64,000 nucleotides of DNA from CAZSSH01 sp964609825 (lineage in GTDB: Bacteria; Verrucomicrobiota; Lentisphaeria; Victivallales; Victivallaceae): the NCBI GenBank assembly GCA_964609825.1, contig CAZSSH010000008.1:1-64000 (forward strand), written 5' to 3'. The notes under the pieces are model-generated. The model saw nothing but the letters and a program-made list of their open reading frames with translations, was not told the origin of the DNA and did not search any database. Positions within the stretch are counted from its first letter, which is position 1, and every line of letters starts with the position of its first letter. Shown one piece after another: positions 43,490 through 52,074 of the stretch. A program made the position numbers and the translations under genes.

Positions 43490-44713
43490 CTAGTCCTGCG
43501 GCACCAGATAAAGTTGCTGACGCTTGTCTTTGGGGTTGTCGGGGTGCGAGAAATCGATCAAGCCCGCCTCCCGCAAATGCTGGAGATTTTTGCGAAAATT
43601 GCCGTTGTCTTTGCCGATGTTGAGCAACTCGGCGATTTCCGGGGCGGCCAGCGGTCCGGCGGCCAGCAATTTCAAAATTTTGCGTTGCTGGACAGTCAAA
43701 TCCAATCCGATTTGATTGGCTCTTTCATTTGCTTTACAGGGTCCGACGCTCTGCCGGGAGAGCAATAACGGCGGCACCACTACATCGCCCGCCGCCATGC
43801 CTTTATTGACAAACATTTCCTCCAACAAATCCAGCGCCGCCACCGCCATTTGCTCAAAATTAACCGCAATGGTAGTACGGGGCGGCTCCAAAAACTCGGA
43901 AACATTGTGAAATTCCCAATCAATCACCGACAAATCCTCCGGAATGCGGATCCCGAGATCGCGCAGCGAGGGGTCGATGCGAATGGCAAAGAGCTCGGTG
44001 GGGCATATCAACGCCGTGCCGCCCGCGCGGATAATTTTGCGCAAAGCCTCGGTGATCTCGCCGCGGGTGCAGCCGTAGCGCAAAAAAACGCCGAAGCGCT
44101 CCGGGTCGGCGACATTGCTCTCGGCAAGCGCCTGCAAAAAACCCGGCCAGCGGCGCGAGGCCTTGGCCGCCTCCGCCTCTTTGCCCTCCAAAGAGACAAA
44201 ATAAATATTTTGGTGGCCGTAACTTTGCAGCAATCGCACCGCCGCCCGGCAGGCCGCGATGCCGTCAAAATTGACTGCATAAATGTGCTTCTCGGGCAAT
44301 GACGGCGCACCGATGCGGACCAACGGCAGATTGAATTCTTTGCTCCACTCAGCCGGGATCACCATGCGGTCAGTAAGATCAAACGCGCCGCGGATCACCC
44401 GGTCGTCAAGCCTCGCCATTTCACCTTGCCAAATAAGCTCCATCCGGTAGTTGCGCCGAGTGATTTCGTAACTCAAAGCCGCCAGCAAATCGGCAAAAAA
44501 TGCATTGGCCAAATTTTTGGGGCGCAGCATAATGACACCGATGCTCCCCTGCGAGTCGCGCGAACAACAATCGTAGCCAAGCATACGTGCGGCTTCGATC
44601 ACCCGCTTGCGGGTGACGGCGCTGACGCACAAATTATTGTTCATCACCCGCGACACGGTGGCCTGCGAAACTTGAGCCAGACGGGCGACCTCCCGGGTAT
44701 TGACTTCCTTCAT
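43490..44713 (-). CDS. LacI-family regulator with an extra C-terminal winged helix
   Basis: 407 residues, about 70 longer than a usual LacI protein. Residues 1-50 are the LacI headpiece (TREVARLAQVSQATVSRVMN, hinge near 48-56). Residues 58-330 are the sugar-binding domain (IGVIMLRP, DRMVIPAEWSKEF, VNFDGIAACRAAVRLL, LSVIDWEFHNVSEFLEPPRT). Residues 338-407 form a second DNA-binding domain: LTVQQRKILKLLAAGPLAAP, EIAELLNIGKDNGNFRKNLQ, then a beta wing (FSHPDNPKDKRQQLYLV). A LacI-type operator lies in its own promoter. Probably controls the GH38 and/or the pseudopilin-GH-GH genes, which are divergent from it. Confidence 0.87.
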   Translation of the reverse strand: MKEVNTREVARLAQVSQATVSRVMNNNLCVSAVTRKRVIEAARMLGYDCCSRDSQGSIGVIMLRPKNLANAFFADLLAALSYEITRRNYRMELIWQGEMARLDDRVIRGAFDLTDRMVIPAEWSKEFNLPLVRIGAPSLPEKHIYAVNFDGIAACRAAVRLLQSYGHQNIYFVSLEGKEAEAAKASRRWPGFLQALAESNVADPERFGVFLRYGCTRGEITEALRKIIRAGGTALICPTELFAIRIDPSLRDLGIRIPEDLSVIDWEFHNVSEFLEPPRTTIAVNFEQMAVAALDLLEEMFVNKGMAAGDVVVPPLLLSRQSVGPCKANERANQIGLDLTVQQRKILKLLAAGPLAAPEIAELLNIGKDNGNFRKNLQHLREAGLIDFSHPDNPKDKRQQLYLVPQD

Positions 44714-44744
44714 AATCTCCTTGGGATTGATTCACTTATAAGGA

Positions 44745-44773
44745 AATATAACATCACAATTGCGCATTTGCAA
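44745..44773 (-). promoter_or_regulatory. Promoter of the LacI-type gene with LacI-like operator in its spacer
   Basis: Minus strand: TTGCAA (44768-44773), 17-bp spacer, TATATT (44745-44750). Within the spacer, 44757-44770 (CAATTGCGCATTTG) is palindromic at 12 of 14 positions around a central CG, the form typical of LacI-family operators, so autorepression is likely. Confidence 0.7.
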
Positions 44774-44909
44774 GCTTTTGATACATTTTTTTTCATCAAA
44801 AATCCGTTTGCGGGCTTTTTTTCGAATGGCGAATATGATATAATTAAGTTGTAAAAAGCATTTTGCCACGGTAAATTAAAAACGGCAACAGAAAAGGAAA
44901 AAAGTGATT

Positions 44910-45659
44910 ATGAAACGCCATTTTACCTTGATCGAGCTCCTGGTCGTCATCGCGATTATCGCCATTTTGGCCAGTATGTTGTTACCCGCCTTAAACAAGG
45001 CCCGTGACAAAGCGGTCAGTGCCAGCTGCACCTCCAATTTAAAACAGCTCGGCGTCTGCTTTGCGATGTATGAGGCCGACACCCGGCGCGCTCCCATCGG
45101 GTCGACCGTGGTCGGTGCGGGCGATTTCAGTGAGGGCTGGTATCAGGATATGGCCAAAGGCGGCATCCGCGAGTATCTAGGAAAAACTGTCGTCTCAGGC
45201 TCCGGCTCAACGATGATCAGCAACACCCTCTACTGTCCGGCCATTGTCAAAATTCAGGGTAAAAAAGACTCCTGCGGCTATGCGCTCAACCGCCTGATGC
45301 GCCCCAACAACTGGTCGGCCGCGCGCACCGGCACCCTTGACGGAAAAAAGCGCTATTTGATTGAATTCAGCGGCAGTCTCAAAAAACCGAGTCAGTCGGT
45401 CCGCCTCCTTGACCGCTGGTCACAAGCACTTTTTAACACCACCGGCAGTACCGGCTACTGGTATATCGTCTCAGACGACGGGGCAAGCAAGTGGGATGAC
45501 AAACCGATCACCAGTGCCCACGGCGACGAAAACGTCAATTACCTGTTGTACGACGGCCACACCAAGGCGATCAAAAGCAATCTGCCCGATGCCGCCAGCA
45601 GCACCGCGTTACTCACCGGGGTTTACAGCAAACAATTGACCTGGGGCTCCGGCTATTAA
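44910..45659 (+). CDS. Pseudopilin-like protein with prepilin N-terminus
   Basis: 249 residues from the ATG at 44910; a GTG two codons earlier is the alternative, and AAGGA lies 11 and 5 bases upstream respectively. [19 protein letters not shown] is followed by [18 protein letters not shown]. The C-terminus has [18 protein letters not shown], the H-x9-DG motif. His, not Gly, precedes FTLIE. Divergent from the LacI gene and 16 bases before a secreted GH. A TATAAT with weak -35 lies near 44840. Same architecture as the other pseudopilins here. Confidence 0.9.
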   Translation: MKRHFTLIELLVVIAIIAILASMLLPALNKARDKAVSASCTSNLKQLGVCFAMYEADTRRAPIGSTVVGAGDFSEGWYQDMAKGGIREYLGKTVVSGSGSTMISNTLYCPAIVKIQGKKDSCGYALNRLMRPNNWSAARTGTLDGKKRYLIEFSGSLKKPSQSVRLLDRWSQALFNTTGSTGYWYIVSDDGASKWDDKPITSAHGDENVNYLLYDGHTKAIKSNLPDAASSTALLTGVYSKQLTWGSGY

Positions 45660-45675
45660 AATGAGGATTACCATA

Positions 45676-47094
45676 ATGGAACGTTTTTTCACCTTGTTAT
45701 TAAGCGGCATTTGCACCTTGACCTTGGCCGCCGAGACCGCCAAAGACACCAGCGGCTTAGCTTACTTTGACCCGGAGAACTCGGGCTCGATCAAAGTTGC
45801 CGCTCCGACAACAGCGGTCGATGTCGCCACCGATTTTACCCAAAAGACCTTTGCCGTTGACCGCAAATTTTATGGGCTCAACAGTCACCCGCTCCCGGCC
45901 GCCGAGGCCTTTCGCAACCCTGATTTGGTGCGGACGCTCAAACCCGACACCATCCGCATCATGACCAACAAACGCACCTTTTGGTACCGCGAAAACGGTC
46001 AATCAAAAACCCAAGTCATCGAGCTCTCGCCCGAACGCGGAAAATTCAACTGGGCGTCGATTGATGACTTGATCACGGCCATCGAGTCCTTTGGCGCTGA
46101 GCCGTACATCGCCCTCGGGTTCGGTGCTCCCAAGTACCTCAACAGTGCCAATAATCCGCGCTTGTTTCGCCCCCTCGCCGCCGATTTGCCGGAGTATGCC
46201 GACTACATGGCGACCATCGTCAAACACCTCAAGGACAAAAATTTTAAAGTCAAATATGTGACGGTTGACAATGAGCCGGAAAACGTCGGCTATCCGATAG
46301 ACGATTTTATTTTGCTCAAAAAACTCGCGACGGACAAGATTCATGCCGTCGATCCCGAGATGATGATCGCCGGGCCGACCACCGGTTACGCCCAGTGGAA
46401 GCAGCCGGACAACAAAAATTTGAGCTTTCATTCCTCCACAACTTATCTCAAAAATCACGGGGTCAAATTTGATGCCATCGACTGGCACGCCTACTCGACC
46501 AACCCGGCAATCATTTTTAAAAGCGCCGATGTGGTCAAAGAGATTTACCCCGACACCCCGCGCTTTTTAACCGAGCTCAATTTGGATTGGCGCTACTCCG
46601 GCGATAAAGCCGAGCGCTCGCAGATCAACAACACCAACTGGGACAGTGTCCGTTTTCTGGCCTACGTTTACGACGTTTTGCAGCAAAAGGGGGTCGAGCG
46701 AGTCTACTATTTTTGCATTCGCAACAACTTTTTCGGGCTCTACAATTACAATATTACCGAAGTAAGACCCAATTTTTACACTTTTTACGCCTTTACCAAT
46801 CTCCTCGGCCGCCAACGGGTCAAAACGACGACCGGGCACCCGGCGGTCGGTGTCATCGCCACCTTGGACGACAACGGAAAACCGGCGGTGATGCTCTATA
46901 ATCTTGCCAATACCGATGTCACCGCACATTACCCCGATTTGGGCAAATTCACCCAAAAGTATACCTTCTCCGAAGCTGCTTACGATCAACTCAAAGTCAT
47001 CAAAGACGGTAAAAGTTCGCCGCTGCCGGCCGAAAAAATCGCCGCCAACGACGTTTTGACCGTACCGGCCGGGGGCTGGGTGGTATTAAAGTAA
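45676..47094 (+). CDS. Secreted clan GH-A glycosidase (GH39/GH30-like)
   Basis: 472 residues from the ATG at 45676, with GAGGA nine bases upstream; the ATG at 45661 would hide this site. Signal peptide about 1-18 (CTLTLAAE). Catalytic residues by pattern: Glu200 in VTVDNEPENVG (acid/base) and Glu300 in RFLTELNLDWRY (nucleophile). A short C-terminal beta-sandwich ends LTVPAGGWVVLK, like the arabinofuranosidase-like protein at 266-2389, to which it may be distantly related. Second gene of the pseudopilin-GH-GH operon. The substrate is not identifiable. Confidence 0.75.
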   Translation: MERFFTLLLSGICTLTLAAETAKDTSGLAYFDPENSGSIKVAAPTTAVDVATDFTQKTFAVDRKFYGLNSHPLPAAEAFRNPDLVRTLKPDTIRIMTNKRTFWYRENGQSKTQVIELSPERGKFNWASIDDLITAIESFGAEPYIALGFGAPKYLNSANNPRLFRPLAADLPEYADYMATIVKHLKDKNFKVKYVTVDNEPENVGYPIDDFILLKKLATDKIHAVDPEMMIAGPTTGYAQWKQPDNKNLSFHSSTTYLKNHGVKFDAIDWHAYSTNPAIIFKSADVVKEIYPDTPRFLTELNLDWRYSGDKAERSQINNTNWDSVRFLAYVYDVLQQKGVERVYYFCIRNNFFGLYNYNITEVRPNFYTFYAFTNLLGRQRVKTTTGHPAVGVIATLDDNGKPAVMLYNLANTDVTAHYPDLGKFTQKYTFSEAAYDQLKVIKDGKSSPLPAEKIAANDVLTVPAGGWVVLK

Positions 47095-47112
47095 TTATTA
47101 TCAAAGGTTATC

Positions 47113-50100
47113 ATGATTTTTTCTCAACTTTTTCAAGCGCCGCTGCCATTGCCGGGCGAAGCCGTGTTTTCGCTCGAAGAGCAATATGTTATCCACCCCT
47201 TGCACATCGAGAGCGTATTTGACAACTGGCGGCAAGCGGGCGAGCGCCACGGCCGCCGCGGCGAAAGTGCGAGCAGCGTCACCTTTGAGCGCGACCGCAA
47301 TAAAGAAGTCTTTGCGCTCAACTATGATTTGCCCAATTCACCGCGCCAGCTCGATTATCAGCCGATGGCGTTTCGCGTAATGTATTCTCAAATCCAAGTG
47401 CCGCAGCCATGCCGGATTGTCTGGCGCATTTACTCAACCTACCCCGCCGAGCCGGTGTTCCCGGAGCTGGGGAAAATCTTGGGTGAGCATACCTTTCATC
47501 TCGATAAATCCGCCGTTTTTGCCGTCGAGCTGGAGTCCGGCGAGATCCCGTACGCTACACACTTTGAGCTTGAGATCACCGGCGCGGACGCAATCACCGT
47601 AACCACCCCCTGCTTTCTTGCGGCGGCAGAAACCGTCGAAGCAAGATTGCGCAAACGCTATACCGAGTGGAGCGAAAAAATCGATTTTGATTTGGCGCTT
47701 TTAAAAATTCACCAATCCCAAAGCCCGCAACTCGTCAACCTCGCCGCGCAACTCAAAGCGTATGCACCTGATTTCAGCTTGGCGGCACGTGACGAAATTG
47801 CAGTAAAGTTTGCCCAATGGCCGCGGTTGTTGGAGCCGGTTTGGCGGCGACTGGGTGCGCTCGCTCGGGTAAAAGTATTGCAAAAACGCGCCCGTTTGCT
47901 CAAGCTTGATTTGGACGATGCCTTGGCCGCATTGGCCGGGCACCCCGAGTTAAGCAAAATCGACCGGCTGGAAGCCGTTATCCAAACTGCCTGGGAGACG
48001 GCCAATCTCCCGATCAAACGCGACGGCAAAATCATTTACACTGCCGAAAACGAGCGATTAAGCCTGATGGGGATCAATGATTACGACATCGCCACCAATC
48101 AGCCCTGCCGTGAAGATGCGTATTTATACATGCAGCTCTTGGGCTACCGGCTGATCCGCCAGCCGGTGCGCGACCTTAATTTTGATTACGAGCATGGGTG
48201 TTATGATGACGCTTATGTCCAAAAATACGTCAACTCGGCCCGTATGGCGGCCCGCTACGGCTTAACTACCATCCTTGAGCTCCATTATGTCCCGGCCAAA
48301 ATCATGCAACAAATGCGCCACTCTCCGCCGGGCGGCTGTTTTTTTGACGCTCTGGAGTGCGAGGAGTGGATTGCTCAACAACTGCAATTTTGGGTCAATC
48401 TCCTTAAAAATCAGCCGTCACTGGCGATTGTCGAGGTGCCGATCAACGAGCCCTTTTTACGCGGCAATTCGCGCCGGGTGACGTCCGATGCCCCGCAAAA
48501 TATACTCCCCGGTGCCAACACCTTTTGGCAGACCAAGTGGGATCAATACATCACCAAACGTTACCATGATCAAGCCAAGCTCACGGCCCACTGGGGAGAG
48601 CTTGGCAAAGATGAGAGTTTCGGGAACTTCGCCTTCCCGACCGACAATATTTATGAGTCCAAGCGCCTCGGCGATTACATCGACTTTTTTGTCGCCACGT
48701 ATACTCAATGCTGCCAACGGCTGGCCGCTTTGGTCAAAGGCATCGCCCCCGGCAAACTGGTCGCCATGGCGCAACCCAGCCAGAGTGGGATATTTTCGCT
48801 GGAAAAGATCCGGTTGGACGGCATATATCTTTATCAAAACATCCCCGACAACATCGACTTGGTGACCATCCATTATAACCTCGGCCAAAGTTGCCGCCTT
48901 TTCAGCCTTGACCGCCCCGGTTATTTGGGGGAAGAGTACGCTCAGGACCTTCCGGCATGGGAAATGGCGTGGCAAAAGCAGGGCGGTTTGCTGCCGTGGG
49001 GCTGGTCCACCCGCTGGCGTAAGGGCGAGGACCTGATCGACTTGGACGGGAGCGGTTACCTATGGCCCGACAAGCGCCATCTTGCCCTCAATCAAAAGCG
49101 GCTGCTCAGTTATCCCGATCCCGCGCCGATCCCGGCGGTGATCTTGACCAGCAAACGGTTGATCGCCCGCGGTTGTCACCACTGGCGGCAGACCCGCGAC
49201 TTTTTGCAAGCCCAAAACATGGATGCCGACATCCTTGATCAGGATGCGGTCATTGAGCGCCCGGAGCTTCTCAAGGGTTATCAATTTGCCTTGGTCGAAA
49301 ACGAGTTCGGCGACCGCCGCCTCCCGGCTGTTTTGCGGCGAACGCCGTTGACCGTATTATATTTGGGTTCGGGAGCGCATGACTACCACGGACACACCGG
49401 CAAAGAGAGCTTTTTGGGGGCGCTGGATGGGTTAATCAAAATCAACGAGGTCTCCCATAATGATTTCCGGCTGGATTTGTCGACAATGCCGTGGCAACAG
49501 GGAATCATCCGACAACAGCGCCAAAACCGCTACGCTGATGAACGGCTGATGTTTTCGCAATCCTCCGCCATTGCGGCCGACCAAAACATTAATTTACAAG
49601 AAACCAAAGACATCACCGATTGGCATCCGGTCACACTGCCGCTGCCGCCCGGCCCGGAGCAGCGCTATTATCTCAAACTTGAGTTTGATTTGCCGCCAAA
49701 CTGGCAGCCGAATGACGAATTTGAGCTCTTTGCCGCCGGGCTCGATGACTTTGACTGGTGCTTTGTCAACGGCGAACCCGTTGGCGGCGAGCAAACCACT
49801 TGGAATCAGGCGTGGCACCCCCACCGCAGTTATGACATTGGGCCCGGTTTGCTCAAAAAGATCGGCAATGTGATTTTATGGCGCATTCAGCGCCATACCG
49901 GACTCAACGGGATTTATGACCTTCCGTTGGAGTTGCGCCGCCGGGCAGCCGGAGCGTGGCAGAGTGATGAGGTTGACTTATCCGGACTCAACGGCCAACC
50001 TTTTGCCGCCGCCGTCAACTCCCGCGGCTTTACCTGCCCGGTCGCGGCACACATACTCGCGCGGTCGGGCGACACGCCAATTTTGATCAATTGCGGCAAA

Positions 50101-50184
50101 GAGTTTCTCTATTTGCGCAGTCCGATGCTCCAAAACGGCAATCCTTTTGATCAAGCCGTATGGCAACAATGCGTCCCAAACTGA
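47113..50184 (+). CDS. Large clan GH-A glycosidase with C-terminal jelly-roll domain, unclassified
   Basis: 1023 residues, no signal peptide. The first 290 residues are a domain with no clear match. A clan GH-A barrel follows from about 300: MGINDYDIATNQPCREDA at the start, VEVPINEPFLRG with Glu446 as probable acid/base, and PGYLGEEYAQDLPAW with Glu607 or Glu608 as candidate nucleophile. A Rossmann-like middle domain (about 670-770) resembles the beta-galactosidase trimerisation domain, and residues 830-960 look like a galactose-binding jelly roll (YYLKLEFDLPPNW, FVNGEPVGG, WRIQRHTGLNGIYDLPLEL). Probably a GH42- or GH5-related enzyme of new subtype. Third gene of its operon. Confidence 0.65.
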   Translation: MIFSQLFQAPLPLPGEAVFSLEEQYVIHPLHIESVFDNWRQAGERHGRRGESASSVTFERDRNKEVFALNYDLPNSPRQLDYQPMAFRVMYSQIQVPQPCRIVWRIYSTYPAEPVFPELGKILGEHTFHLDKSAVFAVELESGEIPYATHFELEITGADAITVTTPCFLAAAETVEARLRKRYTEWSEKIDFDLALLKIHQSQSPQLVNLAAQLKAYAPDFSLAARDEIAVKFAQWPRLLEPVWRRLGALARVKVLQKRARLLKLDLDDALAALAGHPELSKIDRLEAVIQTAWETANLPIKRDGKIIYTAENERLSLMGINDYDIATNQPCREDAYLYMQLLGYRLIRQPVRDLNFDYEHGCYDDAYVQKYVNSARMAARYGLTTILELHYVPAKIMQQMRHSPPGGCFFDALECEEWIAQQLQFWVNLLKNQPSLAIVEVPINEPFLRGNSRRVTSDAPQNILPGANTFWQTKWDQYITKRYHDQAKLTAHWGELGKDESFGNFAFPTDNIYESKRLGDYIDFFVATYTQCCQRLAALVKGIAPGKLVAMAQPSQSGIFSLEKIRLDGIYLYQNIPDNIDLVTIHYNLGQSCRLFSLDRPGYLGEEYAQDLPAWEMAWQKQGGLLPWGWSTRWRKGEDLIDLDGSGYLWPDKRHLALNQKRLLSYPDPAPIPAVILTSKRLIARGCHHWRQTRDFLQAQNMDADILDQDAVIERPELLKGYQFALVENEFGDRRLPAVLRRTPLTVLYLGSGAHDYHGHTGKESFLGALDGLIKINEVSHNDFRLDLSTMPWQQGIIRQQRQNRYADERLMFSQSSAIAADQNINLQETKDITDWHPVTLPLPPGPEQRYYLKLEFDLPPNWQPNDEFELFAAGLDDFDWCFVNGEPVGGEQTTWNQAWHPHRSYDIGPGLLKKIGNVILWRIQRHTGLNGIYDLPLELRRRAAGAWQSDEVDLSGLNGQPFAAAVNSRGFTCPVAAHILARSGDTPILINCGKEFLYLRSPMLQNGNPFDQAVWQQCVPN

Positions 50185-50193
50185 TCACAAAAA

Positions 50194-50235
50194 AATCCTC
50201 TGCCGGGTTCAAAAAAAGTCACCGGACAGAGGATT
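50194..50235. terminator. Bidirectional terminator between convergent GH and symporter operons
   Basis: AATCCTCTGCCGG (50194-50206) pairs with CCGGACAGAGGATT (50222-50235) with one mismatch or bulge around an A-rich loop; A/T runs flank both ends. Confidence 0.75.
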
Positions 50236-50256
50236 GATTTCAGATAAAAATATTTA

Positions 50257-52056
50257 TCAGCTGTTTTCCTGCAAGTTGGCCCGGTCGCGGGCCAATACTT
50301 TTTTGCGGTAAGCCATCAAAATCCAGCCGACCCCGCCCAGTACCGCCGCGCAAAACAAAATGGCTAAGCGCGCCAGCCAGTCGTTGGGGATCAACAGCAT
50401 CAAGGTGATAAACCCGGCATAGACAAGCGACAATACACCGATCATCCCGGCTTGGGCCGCCGTGTTGTCATGACCGACCTCACGCTCAAAATCGACCGGT
50501 GTCTCCATATCCTTGTAAAATTGCGCCACCGAAGCATCCATCTCCGGGTCCTTGCCCTCTTGATAAAAGAATTTGGTGAGCAAAAAGAAAGCAACGGTCA
50601 ACGGCACAATAAAGAGCGGAGTCACCACAAACGGCACCTTGACGAGATACAAATACCCCGACTGCAGCACCGGGATGACGTTCAGCTGTCCGGTCAAAAA
50701 ATCCTGCGCCCCCTGCCCCAAAATCAGAGCAAAAATGACAAAAGACAATATCGTGCTGAATAACACTGTCGCCCACGCCGACCACGGCGGCGTCCGCTTG
50801 ATGAAAAAGGCCAGCACCATCACCACCCCCGTGCCGGAGCCGATAAAGGCTCCCAGATACATATACGCGTCAAACAGCGACACTTTGGTCGAGTGAAACA
50901 AAATCGCTCCCAACAAAACCAATATACCGAAAACAAACGTTGTAATCACACCCACCGTAAGATACTCGCGATCGGATGCATGCGGCCGCAAAATCGAGCG
51001 ATAAAAGTTCCAGGTAAACCCGGCCGAAAAGCCGTTTAAGGCGGTGTTTAAGCTTGACATCGTTGCCGACAGCATCCCGACCACCATAAGTCCCATCAAC
51101 CCCTGCGGCAGCACCTGCATGGCAACGGCAATATAGGCCCCCTCCTCCGGATTGGGAAAGCGGCTGACTTCGGCCAGATTGGGCACCATGGCATAACACG
51201 CCAACGGCGGCAGAAACCACACCACCGGCATCACAATGTAGCAAATAATCGGAATCAATGCCGACCAGCGGGCATGATCTCCGTCACGGGCGGCAAAATA
51301 GCGTCCGTTGGTAATCCCGTTGGCAAAAAAGACCACGCTCACGATCGTCCCCACCACAAACAGCCAGTCGTACTTGATTTCGCCCAGCGAGTACCAAACT
51401 TGAAAACGCTCCGCGGGAATGCTGTCGATCATCGGCCCGATGCCGCCCATTTTGATAATACACATGGCCGCCACCACAAAGCTGATGATCAAAACCAGCA
51501 ACAGCTGAATGAAGTCACTGGCCATCACCGCCCAGCTGCCGCCGATGACGGTAAATACGACCACCACGATGCCGACCACCCAAATTACCTGCACGGCCTC
51601 AAACTGAAACACCGTCGCCAGCAGCATCGCCAGCGACGCCAACTGGACGGCCGGGTAAAACGGCGCCATGGTCATCCCAAACCAATTGAAAAACTGCTCG
51701 TTGAATTTACCGAACCGCCGACGGATTGCCTCCGCCCCGGTGATTACCCGCAATTGCCGCAATCTGGTGGCAAAAAACAGATAACCGACAATCACGCCGA
51801 TCATATGCGGGATGTAGGAGGTAAATAAAATCAAAATCCCGTACTTGTAGGCAATCCCCGCCGCCCCGGTAAAGGTCCAGCTGGAGAACGAAGAAACAAA
51901 GACGCTGCTCCCCAGGAGCCACCAGCAAACGCGCTGACCGCCGGCAAAATAATCTTTGGAGCTGTGAAGGAATTTTTTGATTACAAAGCCGATCGCCAGC
52001 ATAAAGAGCATAAAAAAAGCGATGACGATGTTGTCGTATACGGTTAAAATACCCAT
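50257..52056 (-). CDS. Sodium:solute symporter (SSS family)
   Basis: 599 residues with about 13-14 hydrophobic segments. Early family signatures: DYFAGGQRVCWWLLGSSVFV and SSFSSWTFTGAAGIAYKYG in the TM1-2 region, and SLNTALNGFSAGFTWNFY near 340, an SSS sodium-site region. A long hydrophilic loop and extra C-terminal segment (EVGHDNTAAQAG) are common in sugar- or uronate-type members. Last gene of the GntR-fusion > CE12 esterase > SSS operon, 18 bases after the esterase, so it probably imports the product released by those enzymes. Substrate not certain. Confidence 0.9.
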   Translation of the reverse strand: MGILTVYDNIVIAFFMLFMLAIGFVIKKFLHSSKDYFAGGQRVCWWLLGSSVFVSSFSSWTFTGAAGIAYKYGILILFTSYIPHMIGVIVGYLFFATRLRQLRVITGAEAIRRRFGKFNEQFFNWFGMTMAPFYPAVQLASLAMLLATVFQFEAVQVIWVVGIVVVVFTVIGGSWAVMASDFIQLLLVLIISFVVAAMCIIKMGGIGPMIDSIPAERFQVWYSLGEIKYDWLFVVGTIVSVVFFANGITNGRYFAARDGDHARWSALIPIICYIVMPVVWFLPPLACYAMVPNLAEVSRFPNPEEGAYIAVAMQVLPQGLMGLMVVGMLSATMSSLNTALNGFSAGFTWNFYRSILRPHASDREYLTVGVITTFVFGILVLLGAILFHSTKVSLFDAYMYLGAFIGSGTGVVMVLAFFIKRTPPWSAWATVLFSTILSFVIFALILGQGAQDFLTGQLNVIPVLQSGYLYLVKVPFVVTPLFIVPLTVAFFLLTKFFYQEGKDPEMDASVAQFYKDMETPVDFEREVGHDNTAAQAGMIGVLSLVYAGFITLMLLIPNDWLARLAILFCAAVLGGVGWILMAYRKKVLARDRANLQENS

Positions 52057-52074
52057 GAGTTGCTTTCCTTGAGG

